A DNA stretch of 64,000 nucleotides, from NCBI GenBank assembly GCA_024220505.1, contig JAKZZE010000007.1, positions 1,302,001 to 1,366,000 of the forward strand, in the 5' to 3' direction. The stretch comes from Rhizopus arrhizus (Eukaryota > Mucoromycota > Mucoromycetes > Mucorales > Rhizopodaceae). The notes beneath the pieces were generated by a model. That model saw only the letters and a program-made list of their open reading frames with translations, had not been told where the DNA came from and made no database searches. A program made the translations under genes and the position numbers. Shown here piece by piece: positions 10,890 through 23,291 of this stretch (position 1 is its first letter; each line of letters starts with the position of its first letter).

Positions 10890-13436
10890 TTACAATTGGC
10901 TCAATGATTCAACAAGACTGTTGACTTGATCCACATCAGGAATATAGTAGTGAGCTTCGGTCTGCTTCTTTCCTACTGTACTTGTTGTAGCTTGAGGGAT
11001 TTCATTCAAAAGTGAAAAGACTACTTCATCTGTCTTTCCGTCACCAATACACAAGATGAAATCAAGTGATGAAAGGTCAAGATCCTTCAGGATGTTGCGA
11101 ACTGCAGTTGACTTATCAATAGAGGAAGGTCGAAGTTCTAATGTCTTGTTACCAAGTACAATCTAGACATCCATATTAGTTTATATGCATGCGTACTCTC
11201 ATCGTGTCACTTACAGAAAGAGCCATATGACTCAATAATTTCTCCAAGTTGACTTGCAATTCGGTCGCTTGCCATGAACCAAACTCAGGATCAGCATTAC
11301 GATAATGCCAGGTAAGATTGATTTCTTTTTCTTCAATAAATGAACCAGGAGTACGTTCGGTATAATGCTGAAAGAGAGGACGAATGGTTTCTTTCCAGCT
11401 GGGATCTACTTGTTCTACCAAACAATACCACTTGTTGTCCTCCTCCTTGATCAGCTTACCTTCATTTGATGCGGCCACAGGGTTTATCTTGTCACGGATG
11501 TTGGCAGGGTGTTTATAAAAGCAGCCATGTTCAGCAGAAAGACCAACACCGGTAGATTCAAACCAGCTGTCCAAGTGATTACGAGAACGACCAGAGAGAA
11601 TATAAACATAGGTGTCAGGTTGAGAGGCCAAGGTTTTCAGATGATTAAGGATCGTTTGAGAAGGTTTGGCAAACTCGGGTAACTTGTGAGTGGTGGTCAA
11701 GGTACCATCATAATCCAGCAAGATCAGTTTCTTCTTTTGAGCCTCTTTGGCTTTGGTCAGGATAGTACTGGAGTCCAATTGTGGAATGGACATGCGTTGG
11801 CCAAATTCCTCACTCACGCGACGTAATTCATTCACAAAGCTCACACCCCAATAGGCAGCAGTATATTTGGTCACATAACGATAGAGCTTTTGGTGATTGG
11901 CCTTTCGAATATCATCAGGCATTGTCACAGCCTCATGAATTGCATTAGCTAATTCTTCCGTATTCCAAGGGTTGACAATGATCGATCCATTCAAGGACTG
12001 AGCAGCACCAGCAAACTCAGAGAGAATGAGGACACCATGGTTTTCCTTTTGAGCAGAAATATATTCATAAGAAACCAGGTTCATACCATCACGAGTGGAT
12101 GATACAAGACAGACATCAGAAGCAGCATAAAGAGCAGTCAATTCATCAAATGGAATAGAACGGTGCATGAAATGAATAGGCACAAATTCAACTGTACCAT
12201 ATTGGCCATTAATACGACCCACCAATTCATTAATCGTACTTCTTAATTGCTGGTATTCTTCTACATCTTCACGAGAAGGAATAGCTAATTGTACCAAAAC
12301 TACTTTACCAACCCATTCAGGATGCTGACTCAAGAATACTTCCATAGCATGCATCTATACCAAATCAATATTCATCACTGACCCTTTTTTCTTTTTCTTT
12401 TTTACCTTTTGTGGTACACCTTTAATGTAATCAAGACGATCCACACCTACAATCACCTTACAATCACCAAATCGACTCTTTAGTTGTTGAATACGATTCT
12501 GGATACTGTCTTCCTTCAGAGCATCCGTGAATTTTTCAGGATCGATACCAATAGGGAATGTACCCACATGAATATATCTTCCTTCAAATTCTACTCCATT
12601 TGGCATAGTAGATAAACCAAGTATACGAGTACATGAAGATAAAAAGTGACGAGCGTAATCATAAGTATGGAAACCTAAAAGGTCACTTTCTAAAACACCC
12701 AACAAGATCTCCTTTCGAACAGGCAAGATTCTACAAGTTCAAACACCGATTTATTCCATGTTTTTCTACAATTTTTTTCTTTTTTTTTTTTTACCTGTAA
12801 ATTTCACTACTTGGAAAGGGTGTATGTAAAAACCAGCCGATTTTGATATTTTTGTTTGTCATCTTGCGAAGTAGAGCGGGCAATAACATCAAGTGATAAT
12901 CTTGGATCCAGACAAGATCACCATCTTGTACAATTTTTGCGATAGCCTCAGCAAATAAAGTGTTTACTTTTTGATAAGCTTCCCACCATTCTTCATTAAA
13001 TGAGATTTCTCCAGGATGATAATGAAAAAGAGGCCAAAGAATACTGTATTTGATGAGTATTATATATTAAATCAGACATATCTTACCTGTTTGAGAAACC
13101 ATTATAATGATGTTCTGCCAATTCATGATCAACAAAGACTGGCATTGTAGAAGTTTCATCCAGCAATCTTTCTTCAAGTTTACTTCTTTCTTCTTGAGGA
13201 ACATCCAAGCCTATGTATTGTTAGATTACATATACATAACATCATCTTCACTTACCAGGCCAACCGATCCAAGTAAAAGACATCATCTTTTTAAGACCAC
13301 TTAATGCAGCTACTAAACCACCAGAAGACATTTTGAATGCAAATTCATTTGTCTTTGGATCCTTATTCACTGTGACAGGTAAACGGTTGGATACGACAAG
13401 TAAACGAAGGTTCTTATCATTATTATCGCTTGACAT
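10890..13436 (-). CDS. Trehalose-6-phosphate synthase / phosphatase fusion
   Basis: Six exons (13436-13256, 13210-13087, 13043-12795, 12730-12406, 12354-11215, 11162-10890) join in frame to 763 residues. Residues 1 to about 490 are a GT20 trehalose-6-phosphate synthase, using UDP-glucose and glucose-6-phosphate: VVSNRLPVTV, FTWIGWPG, WIQDYHLMLLP, GVDRLDYIKG, and SSTRDGMNLVSYEY. Residues about 500-763 are a HAD-type trehalose-6-phosphatase: DYDGTL (D507, D509), LSGRSR, SAEHGCF and GDGKTDE (D714, D718). All catalytic aspartates are present, so the phosphatase may be active. The motif IV region reads GDGKTDE where trehalose phosphatases more often have GDDxTDE. Trehalose is a storage and stress sugar in fungal spores. 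Introns are 43-64 nt. Confidence 0.93.
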
Positions 13437-14497
13437 ATTTTTCTTGTATGGTTTCTTTGATAAAAGAAAAGAAGAAAAGAAAAAGAAAAAAAAATACTTT
13501 TTTTTTTTTCGAAAACTATTGTATTGAGTTGGTGACTGCCCACACGCTTTTTATGACATAGAATAAAGGGTTTAAGTGTGTAACTTGCTTAACTGCAGGA
13601 ATCTGTAATAGAATCGGTTATTGAATATTGATAAACATATTTTTTTTGCATTGACGCTACAATTACGTAACTTTAGATCTTTTTACTGATAAAAGATTTC
13701 TTAAAGTATATGAAATAATAGTAAAATTGAATGAGAGATCATATAAAATATGTTTGTGTGTGTATATAAGGAAATAGACCAGATTACTTTATTTAGAAAA
13801 TAAAAGATTCTAGAATTCTCTTTTTCTTTCTGAATGAACAGTTAACGAAAATAATTTGTATACACTTTAATCTTTATAATCATAACTCTAGTAAGTGGAA
13901 AAAAAGAAAAGTTTAAAATTGTTGACTGCAAATGGAAGAATAAGATGATCCCCCCCCCTGAAACTGTTTTGAGTAAGAAAGTAACTTTTTTATTAATAAG
14001 CACATCCTTCATCATTATTTTTTCAAGAAAGACTTTGTTCAATAAAGAAAAAGAAGTTTATTTTAATGAATTCTTTATATATTCATTAACTCAATAACCA
14101 TCAGGTGTTTGTGTATGTGTAGTACGACTGGAAACTTTTGTTTTCTTAAATACATTGAATGTGATCCAAGCAAATAAAAATACACGACTTTATTGGATAA
14201 CAATAAAACGTACATTTTCCCTCTTTTTCTTTACCTGCTCTTTATGATTTTAAGGAGAAAGTTACACATAGAGACACATTATGATATTGAAACATAAAGT
14301 ATTTGCTATAAAATTACAGATCCAAGTTATGTTTATTACTGAATAAAAAAAAATGGATAAAAGTATAAACATTGCAGTGGTGTCATTTAGCTGATATTCC
14401 ATCTAAGGCGGTTTACATTCAACAGAAGGACACAACAATGACTATCTTTTAATTACAAAGAATGATATAATATGAAATACATTCCGTTCGATTGCAC

Positions 14498-14528
<31 letters not shown>

Positions 14529-14926
14529 GCTTTATTATTTTAAATAAAGAGGCTGAAAACCTATTTTGGTCTTCATGGGCAAGTGTAGACTATTACTTTT
14601 ATTTCAATTAGACATTAATATTAATTTTGGGCTTATATACGACTTCTTCATTGATGTACTGTGAAACATTTAAAAATAACATCATGACACCAAACAACGC
14701 TTTTTAGTGTTTCGTTGGATCAAGCGGGAAAATAAAAAAAATCGACAGTGAAATCATACAAAAAAAAAGCTCTTCGTCCCATAAACTTGATGAGTGCTTG
14801 AAAATGATAGCTATTATTAGTAGGAATAGCTTATGATATTAAAACATCCTAATATAATTACAATTATAATTATTTGTAATGATAACAAGGTAACCTGTAC
14901 TGTTTTTTATTTTTACCACAGTGCTT
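13437..14926. other. Intergenic, AT-rich; no gene recognised
   Basis: The first 200 bases must hold the TPS/TPP promoter. The rest has short open frames of low complexity, a C9 run at 13950-13958 and a T26 run near 14503-14528. I see no conserved protein, tRNA or repeat unit here. Confidence 0.5.
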
Positions 14927-14930
14927 CCGG

Positions 14931-15160
14931 AGCCAACCCATTCCTTTTTGCAGCTTTTCAAGTAAGGTTCATACAGTACTTTCTTAAATAACTGAAGCCG
15001 TCTTGTGCAAATGAATGTCCCTGTTTCTTAGAACAGGCGACTTTTTATAGCGAGGATTGAGATGACGTTTTTTTTTTTCTTTTTTTTTTTCGTTTTGACT
15101 GCCTCTTTTTTTTTTTTTTGAAAATACATGTCCCATTTTTGATGTCATGTCCTTTCAGAT
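14931..15160 (+). repeat. Left terminal inverted repeat of the 14931-16817 element
   Basis: It contains GTCCCTGTTTCTTAGAACAG, which can itself fold, and poly-T blocks whose lengths differ slightly from the right arm. Confidence 0.8.
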
Positions 15161-15392
15161 CGATTTATTATTAAATAATTAGAGTTTATTGAGGCTATGA
15201 TAATTATAAAGATAAAGAACGATGAAATATAAGAGGTAATGGTGTCAATTATGGGAAAGAGTGCTATATATTGCTAAAAAAAGGTCTGAACTACTTTGAT
15301 AATCTCCAGAAAAACATCAAAACTCTTTTTACTGTACTAAATAATAAGTGAGATGAAGATTAAAGACCATTAAAATAGGTTGACTTGAAAAG

Positions 15393-15435
<43 letters not shown>

Positions 15436-16575
15436 ATCAAATGTTAGTTTGAACATGTAAAAATTTCCTAATTCCTTGTAGGATGATAAAACAGACAATA
15501 AAAAGCTCTTCCTTTAGTTCTTTAAATACACAGAGGAAACCAGTTACTCTTCCTGATTTCTTACGGCATCCCGCACTTGGAATCGCCTTCTGTTAAGACA
15601 TTCTAAAAATGGGTGTCAGTTAGCTAAAGAAAAACAGGATAGCGTATTATTACGCTCAAGGATCTTATGAGCTTAGTCTTGCTCAAATCAAAAGTATCTT
15701 GATAATAGTTCACCACCAGCTTGTACTCATTCAACTCATCTTCTTTGGATGTTATCTTGATCTTAAAAAAATGTTGGTCTCGATTAACCGTTTCAGGTTA
15801 TCCTTTATATTTTACATGTTTGGATATTTATTTTCACAAATAAGTAGTATAAAAATAAAATAGAAATGGAGTTAACAAAAGGCTGTTTACTTTTGTTGTT
15901 TGGCCTTTTGATTTCTTTTTTGTTACTTTTCCTTGATCAAGATAGTGCTTTTTTTTAAGGATGAAGAAAAAGAATTTCTCGTTAATCTAGTGCTATTATC
16001 TCTAAGTTAATGGAAACACGACAAAACAATGTATGTAAACGCACTACTGTAGTGTACTGTAGGGCTTCATGGTTGAAACATTGCCAAGTGAACAAGAGGA
16101 ATCAAAATCATGCATTTTTGATGAATATTCTTACTTTATCAAGCCTACAATTGCATTTGAAAAAGAATAAAGTTAAAACAAGTAGGAACAATATACCAAT
16201 ACAAATTGATCTTTGTCTGTTTTCCCCGTTTTGGTAAGAATTGTCTCTTTTTTTTTCTATTTCTTGATACACAAGTAATTAATCACCTGTTTCAATAACA
16301 GTAGAGCCTAAAAAGTGTACAGCATAAGTAATGCGCTTGATATAATAAAATAAATCAATGACTGTTTAGAAACAAGCATACTTGGTATCAATAAATTAAT
16401 TCACCCTTCAAGCAAGGAAGAGAGCAATGATGCGTGCACGCGTCATTGATAATACACAAAATTGCGTCTTTTTCCAAGATGAAGTACAGCGCGATTTGAT
16501 CAGGTAAGAGGATTCTTGCAGTCATCATTAGTCTATCAATATGAAAAGCTTACTGTAGAGTACTATATGACACTA

Positions 16576-16817
16576 ATCTGAAAGGACACGACATCAAAAA
16601 TGGGACATGTATTTTCAAAAAAAAAAAAAAAAGAGGCAGTCAAAACGAAAAAAAAAAAGAAAAAAAAAAACGTTATCTCAATCCTCGCTATAAAAAGTCG
16701 CCTGTTCTAAGAAACAGGGACATTCATTTGCACAAGACGGCTTCAGTTATTTAAGAAAGTACTGTATGAACCTTACTTGAAAAGCTGCAAAAAGGAATGG
16801 GTTGGCTCCGGAAGTAC
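16576..16817 (-). repeat. Right terminal inverted repeat of the 14931-16817 element
   Basis: It is the reverse complement of 14931-15160. The two differ mainly in the length of A/T runs and at isolated bases, such as GATGACG against GATAACG. Confidence 0.8.
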
Positions 16818-17031
16818 TATGATATTATCCTGCTCTCTATTAATAACAAAATACGCTTTACCAAGTTAATTTTGAAGCAAGATGTATTATTCCAGTGCCT
16901 TACTCCCGTATACTTTTATATACACATATAATAACTGCAATTTATAATTTCAGTAGGTTACATCACAATAAGACACTTAAAAAAAATACACTTCACGCAC
17001 CCTTTTCTTCTTCATCTTTTTTATTATTGTT

Positions 17032-18113
17032 ATGATCATTAAACAAATTAAAGAAATATGGTTGTCAAATATAATAGGATGGGTAAGTTTTAAAAAGAAG
17101 TTCCCAAATCCAAATCTAAATGACAAGCAGGGGTACTTTTTGGCTTGGTCTTGTAGCTTTTATCCACAAATTATATTAAATTGGAAAAGAAAAAGGTACA
17201 CACACTTTCTCTCTTATATAATAATAACACATGAAAAAAGTGTACAAGGATTATCAATTGATTTCTTGTATTATAACATACTGGGCTTCTTTTGTTACTC
17301 GGTAAACAAAATAAAATAGAAAAAATCTTTATTTAATAGTATTCTTTAGATATTCAACATCTCATTTTATTTTAGTCAAGAAATAAAAGAAGAATGTAAG
17401 AATAAGAAAACAATATACAACAATTATAGTTTATGATTGAATTAGATAAAAGAAGGAATGACTCAAATGAAAACCTGGTTCGAATAAATGATGTGGTATT
17501 CGCTATCCATGCTTTTTTCATTTCCACATTTACACTCTTTCAAACCTTTTATTATAAAGTAAATACAGTTAAATGGATAAATCTACTACTACTAATAATA
17601 ATAATAACAATAATAGAAAGATAATTCACAAAGACTGTCTAAAATTGCAAAGTATTTTTTAATCACATCCATTGGCGGTATATTCTTTATGTTCACCTTA
17701 GTCAGATACAGTGAAAGCTACATGTGGATTGATTTAATATATTACATGAGTTATGTAAAGCTATTTATTAGTTTTATAAAATATATCCCTCAGGTACAAA
17801 TCTACTTGTATAAGCTCATAGTAACAGCAGTAATAGGTTTGGATTAACTTTAAACGTCAATCAACCATTGGATGGTGTATACACAACATTTTGTTGGTAA
17901 TTCATATAATAAAAAATAAAAATGTTAATTATGTTAAAAAATCCTCTTAGGATTTTATAGGTGGTATATTGTCTATTGTACAGTTAGTTCTAGATGCGTT
18001 TATCAGTGGAGACTGGAGCGGGGTATCTGGAGTAAGTTTATTCAATCTGCATATATCCCAATAATGGTATTAAAACTCGCTTTATAATTAGGATCCTGTT
18101 AAATTGTGAATAG

Positions 18114-18146
<33 letters not shown>

Positions 18147-18308
18147 GTTTTTATGTAAACACTTATCATCTTATTTAGAGGACTTGGATTATTGTCTATT
18201 ATATTTGATATCATCTTTATGTTACAGCATTATGTTTGGTTTAAAAAACATACAGATGATGAACTACAATTAAAACTAATGGAAGAGCATGAACAACATG
18301 AAGATTAG
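17032..18308 (+). CDS. Cystinosin-like lysosomal/vacuolar cystine transporter (PQ-loop protein)
   Basis: Ten small exons (17032-17082, 17131-17195, 17241-17301, 17350-17395, 17446-17558, 17617-17793, 17837-17896, 17951-18031, 18092-18105, 18179-18308) join in frame to 265 residues. Cystinosins export cystine from lysosomes or vacuoles with protons. Seven membrane helices are expected. Both PQ-loops are present: SCSFYPQIILNWKRKS (Q30) and SFIKYIPQ (Q171). Other family signatures are NLVRINDVVFAIHAFF, QSTIGWCIHNILLDFIGG and LQLVLDA-like LSIVQLVLDAFISGDWSG. Exon 9 is only 14 nt. One 48-nt intron (17083-17130) keeps the frame open, so the unspliced message also reads through there. Intron 9 contains a long A-run. 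Confidence 0.9.
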
Positions 18309-18376
18309 TGTAACTCAATAAAAAATCCGTTTTTTTTTTTTTTTTTTTTTTTTTTCTTTCGCCTTCTTTATCTCTA

Positions 18377-18626
18377 ATGTCAATATTTCAAAGAATTAAA
18401 AGTTGGATAACGGTGATCGTTTTCACTTTTGCTTTCACTTTTCCAAAAGCAACATATACAAAAAGTCATTGACTACTTGCAAATCATATTCTTTAGACAA
18501 AGATCAGATTGGATCCATGAAGAATCTCGTGGTTATTGGATTGCTGAAGACTTGAAATACAATACAAAAAAGGAAGCTATAGCTGATCGCATTATGGAAG
18601 CTAATGTCATCTTCTTTTGGATACCA

Positions 18627-18676
<50 letters not shown>

Positions 18677-19505
18677 CTAATTATTATCAGGTGGTGGCTT
18701 CCGTTTTGACCCAAGTCGATTATATGTTCCTACGTTTGCTAGCTGGATAAGAGCATTAGAAGCAGAGAAAGGGGTGAAAAGTATGATTTTTGTCGCAAAT
18801 TATAGTAAGCTTTGATAAATTGGAGTCATTTTGCATTTCTCAAGCTCATGTTTTTCCTTAGGACGCGGACGAGGTCATTTATTTCCCTCTGCTGTGAAAG
18901 AGATCGCAGAGACATACAACTGGTTGATTCATACACTTCAAATAGATCCAAGCAAAATTATAATTGGAGCAGACGATGCAGGTGTTGCTGTTGCTTTAGA
19001 TACACTCATGTTAAAGATACCATCTGATCTTAAGCCAACTGCCATGATTTGTGCATCTCCTTACACTGGACTTGAAGCAGGTGGCGATTCATGGAGGAAC
19101 AATCTCGGTAAAGATTTCTTGACTGAAAAATCAATTGAACACATGGAAAACAATTATATTAAACCAGAACAAGAGAATGAAGATGAAGACGATTATACCA
19201 TTCCTGAATCAAAGTATGAAGACGGTCTCTCTCCTTTTAGCTATCTCAACACTACAGTGCCTATGGGATCCTTTTTACCTAATCGCATGCTCATCTTTTT
19301 AGGTGGCCAGGAGGTCTTGTTGGATGAAGGTGGCTCCCTGGCTTCTAAAGCGAGAGAAGGTGGTATTCAGGTCATTGTTGCTCAGGAGCCTACTGGTATT
19401 CACCTGTGGTCTATGCTTCCTGATGTGCTTTGTAAAGAAGACTATGTCAAACAGAATAGCATTGATAGACTTGTTGAATTCGTTGCAGGAATTTTACGTA
19501 AATAA
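18377..19505 (+). CDS. Alpha/beta-hydrolase fold-3 protein (esterase/lipase-like), nucleophile Ser replaced by Asp
   Basis: Exons 18450-18627, 18691-18804 and 18862-19505 are well supported. A first exon 18377-18412 with a 37-nt intron gives an in-frame start and a total of 323 residues, but the N-terminus is uncertain. The oxyanion-hole region reads FFWIPGGGFRFDPSRLYVP in place of the usual HGGG. The nucleophile elbow is GADDAGVAVA where active members have GDSAGG, so the catalytic Ser is Asp. The later acid (FLGGQEVLLDEG) and histidine (TGIHLW) are present. The protein may therefore be a pseudo-enzyme or have a changed chemistry. It lies 68 bp after cystinosin on the same strand. The intron at 18628 starts GT followed by a long A-run. 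Confidence 0.75.
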
Positions 19506-19590
19506 ATCCCACCATTTGTTTAAAAATTGTTGTCTATATGGCTCCCTTTCTACGCTCTAATGCAAAGCTTAAAAGAAGGCATTTTTATTA

Positions 19591-20903
19591 TTATTTCTCT
19601 ATCGATTTCTTTAATTGTTTAAGTCTATATTTCTCTTTCTTGACTGCATCAGTCTCAGATAATGGCCGCTCAAGCAATCTCCTGTATTTTGTCGTATTGA
19701 TATACTTGCCTTCTCCTAATAAAATCTTTGACCAACCATCATTTGTTTGTTCCATGTAATCCAATATTGAAACTGTTTGATTATTTGAAATAATTGGTAT
19801 CTGTTCCACGCTTTTCATGCATTCTTTATACAATAGTCCTTTGATTGCGTTGGAATCCCAAAGCTGTGAAAAATGAGAATGTGTGACAACAGGCGCTGTA
19901 AGCCGAGGTTGAACAGAAGATGATTGTGAGTTGTTGGAATGTTCATAGATCCATTTGATATTTTGTATTCACAATCATACAACATCAGCGGTATACCGCT
20001 TGCTAGTGGATAATCAGGTCGAGCTGGAATCTTGTCAATATTCAATAAATCTTGAATGATCGCTGGGGGCTCTAATCGCTGTCCGACCAAAAACAAAACG
20101 GACATAATATATCGCACTTGATGCCACAAAAATCCAGTACCTTTTAACTTGACCTCATAAAAATCTTGTTCAACCGGATTAATCTCAAATGATATTATCT
20201 CTCGTGTATAATGTTGCAGGTTTCGAGCAGCATCCAATAGACAAAAGTTTCTAAAATCATGTGAACCAACCATATATGAAGCTGCCTCTCTCATTCTTTC
20301 TATATCTTGCCCTTCTTTCTTGAAGAAATATTTATAAGTCCTAGAGAGACAATCAAACCGAGCATTAAATGTTGTTGCAACAGGTGCCCATGCCAAAATG
20401 CGAATGTCCTCAGGTAAAAAACTGTTAATCATATTGATATAGGGTAAATCGCGATCGTCTCCATGTTCTTTTATCAATTTTCGTTGTGTACTTCTTACGT
20501 CTAATGCAATCACTTGACCAAGACCGCTCACTCCCTTATCGGTTCGTCCTCCTCGACTGTAGTTACATTCTTCAGGACTTGTGATCAAACTGCATTTCTG
20601 TAAAGCTTTGAAAATTTCTCCTTCCACCGTAGGTATGTTTTTTTCTTTCAAATGTGCAAATCCACAATAATTCCATCCAAGATAAGCCACTTTCAAAGCT
20701 ATTCTTCGTTGTCCATATTGTGAAATGTCAAATGGACGTCTTGATTTATCTTTGACAGCTGGAATTTGTTGATTGAGTTCATGTTCGAGTTGTTCTATTC
20801 TTTTAATTAACTGGGGGCGAGTTAATTGGTCATATTTTGTAAACAACCGAGGGCTGCGAGTTAATCTAAACAAACCACAAAGATCTGAAAGAAAAGACTT
20901 CAT
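19591..20903 (-). CDS. PUS3: tRNA pseudouridine(38/39) synthase Pus3/Deg1, with a one-base frameshift near the C-terminus
   Basis: The enzyme converts U38/U39 of the tRNA anticodon arm to pseudouridine. Conserved blocks are VAYLGWNYCGFA, the catalytic loop YSRGGRTDKGVSGLGQV (Asp of RTDKGV), FNARFDCLSRTYKYFF, SHDFRNFC and LKGTGFLWHQVRYIM. The frame is open from 20957 (first ATG) or 20903 (ATG before KSFLSD) down to the A4 run at 19961-19964. There one missing base shifts the frame. The expected end continues in the neighbouring frame (IKWIYEHSNNS ... KSIEK) to the stop at 19591. No GT...AG pair could explain the change. It is either a real mutation in a homopolymer or a sequence error. The gene converges on the esterase with an 85-bp gap. 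Confidence 0.85.
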
Positions 20904-21309
20904 ACATGAAAACAATGTCAAATTTAGAAACACTAAATTATGTCCAAAAACGACCAAGCCGTCACAGATGGCACGGGCAATCTATTTCCCCGTGAAATAG
21001 ACTCTTTAACACACTTGTAAAAGGTGACAACCAATGGGTAATAACGTAATTGTCGTATCCCAACATCATATCCTTACTTATCTTTGTCTCATTCTTGCTT
21101 ATCACATTTTTGTCTATCCAATTTTCTTAGTTCCTGTCTGGTCATTTCTTTTTCTTCCTGGCTTGAAACAACAACTCAGCACAATGTCTTTTATTTGATT
21201 ACTATTACTTCTATATAATAAGAATAACACTTGATAATTGATTATAATTTTATTAATAGTGATACACTCCAAATATAATCACTGTATAGCAACCAAGAGC
21301 TATTAGATA

Positions 21310-21507
21310 TTGATAGTGTGATATCTCGTAAGAATAGAAAGGCTATAAAATTCAATATTATTGTATCTGGTATTTATATCATTTTCATGAAGATTCAATT
21401 AAATCCTTTTCAAGATACTTTAATTGATTATAGCTGTATATCTAGTATGAAAGATCTGTTCCTGGTTATGCAAGTGGACTGTTTATAATTATTTAAGTAG
21501 ATCTTGT
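21310..21507 (-). repeat. LTR-like segment, inverted copy of part of 31862-32290
   Basis: Shared blocks in opposite orientation include GATATCTCGTAAGAATAG, TGTATCTGGTATTTATATC, CAAGATACTTTAATT and GGTTATGCAAGTGGACTGTT. The left copy has an extra CATTTTCATGAAGATTCAAT-like insertion. It is a truncated LTR in the opposite direction. Confidence 0.65.
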
Positions 21508-21614
21508 TGTATAATGGTAATAATTATTTAAGAAAATATAAAAGCAAAGATCAAGAAACAGTTTGAGCACTTTTTGAGACTGATCTTTATTTCAGTTTAA
21601 GTTAAAGTAAAAAT

Positions 21615-22194
21615 TGTTGTAGAACAGTGTCTGATCATAACAGACACTGAATAATCACAACTAGAAGAAGTATATTAAAATTGATAAAAGATAATAATTT
21701 AAACCTTTATTAAATAAAACATAATCTTCTTCTTTTTATATAAAACTATCACTATCAGATTCATTCTATAAATTAAACATGAACAATAAATAAGACATGA
21801 CCTTTACTATTCATCATTTCTGTAAATGAATAATAATGGATCAGGTACCTAGCCAACTTTGATCTGACTGGAGGCATTTCATATAAATATATCTTTCCTC
21901 TCAATGAAGACGGTACAAATCTCTCAGATCATTTAAAGAACAATAAGATCTATAAAAACAACGAATTAAAAATTTTCATAATCCATTCAGTGATCATTCT
22001 TCAATCAAACATGTCAATTATTGGATCTACGCTCATAACTACTCATTTACCCGCCAACTGATAGAAGAATATAAATAGTAGACTTTGTAATGATTTCTTT
22101 TTAACAATTAAGATTGTCTTAAATAAAGTTCAGTCTCAAAAAGTATTCTTTTGGTTTTATTGCTACCTTTAAATTACTTTACCAGAACATAACA
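21615..22194 (+). repeat. Solo LTR, same family as 30429-31008
   Basis: It starts TGTTGTAGAACAG and ends CCAGAACATAACA, giving TGTT...AACA ends. It is nearly identical to 30429-31008 over about 580 bp, apart from single-base differences. No internal retrotransposon sequence is next to it, and I found no clear 5-bp duplication at this copy. Confidence 0.8.
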
Positions 22195-23144
22195 ATCTTA
22201 ACTTAATAAAGAGATACCAAGTTCTAACAGTATTTCTTTATCTTTGTTGCTATATTATATTTTACCTAAAACTCCCCTTTCCTAAACACAAAGTAGAGGT
22301 ATTTTATATTTAATAAAAATTAAGTTACTTAAAACAGCCCCAATGGAGTTGCTGTTTCGAAGTGCTATTTTTCTTTTGTTTACAGTGGAGCCACAATTCT
22401 GGAAACTGCATTAAGGATGGTTGTGTGGTTTCCTATTTCCAAATGAAAGAAGGGATTGCATACTTCCTGCTTATTAAAAGTAATAGTAGAAGATTACTAG
22501 AATACTCAAAGCAACGTAAATGCGTTTTAGCATTCCTAATAGCGGTGCTTTTTTGTGCTAACAATGTCGTAGCCATTTCTTCAAAGCAACTTAATAGCAT
22601 TGGAAAATATAAAGAAAAGAGATAACGTATTATTTTACTTTTTATATACAAAAAAAAAAGAAAAAGAAAAAAGAAAGATAAAAATCAATATTATCTGTTT
22701 TGATTGATTATGGCCGCAAAAAAAAAAGTAAGGTAACAGAATGCTGAAAATATCAGCCGAAATACCATTTGTTAGCGAAGATTACCCAGAATGTGGCACC
22801 AGTTTCAGGAGATTTTCATTTAATAATGCTATAGCGAAGGTCATGTTCGTCATAAAAGATTAATCACAATAGTCAGCTTGAAGTGTAACAAATGTAATGA
22901 TGCCCTTGCAAATCATACTTTTTTTTGCTAGAAAAGGACTTGATCTTGGTCTTAAAAGAAAGAAGGTTTGTAAAAAGTACAATAATAGACAAAGTAACCA
23001 AAGCGAGACATTGTGATTAGTAATTATATAAACTGCCTTTCTCATATTTTTCTGCTTACCAAACGTATGATCTAAAAAAGCCTAAAGGCAATGACCAATA
23101 CAGTGATGAATACAAGGTGATAAAAAAACACCAGGTTTTACTGA
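22195..23144. other. Intergenic, AT-rich; no gene recognised
   Basis: Short frames only (for example 87 codons at 22362) with low-complexity content and no recognisable motif. A short open stretch near 22750-22860 (AEIPFVSEDYPECG) could be a gene fragment but is too short to identify. Confidence 0.45.
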
Positions 23145-23228
23145 GGGCCTAGGGTATTACACGCACCTAGTATCAGACATAACGGGTCCAGCCTAACGGC
23201 CTTCAAGCCTCACGCAATGCTGAATTCC
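23145..23228 (+). repeat. 84-bp direct repeat, copy 1
   Basis: The unit begins GGGCCTAGGGTATTAC, contains CATAACGGGTCCAGCCT and ends GAATTCC. Copy 2 is at 23292-23375. The unit is more GC-rich than its surroundings. Confidence 0.85.
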
Positions 23229-23291
23229 AAAGTCATCACTAATTGGAGCCAAAACCTTCAACTCAAATAGCCTCCAGTCATATTGAATAAA

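Larger units (their letters stand above)
14931..16817. mobile_element. Decayed DNA transposon with long terminal inverted repeats
   Basis: About 230-240 bp at each end are near-perfect reverse complements: 14931-15160 and 16576-16817. The outer ends read GTGCTTCCGGAGCCAACCCA on the left and the complement GTACTTCCGG... on the right. The spacer of about 1.4 kb has no long open frame. Around 15610-15740 a segment reads like a helix-turn-helix start (SYELSLAQIKSIL), which might be a remnant transposase. The arms themselves are far better preserved than the spacer. No clear target duplication is seen. Confidence 0.65.

Noticed and set aside
16010..16237. 75-codon frame inside the inverted-repeat element
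   Set aside because: No recognisable motif and no neighbouring coding signal; likely chance in decayed DNA.
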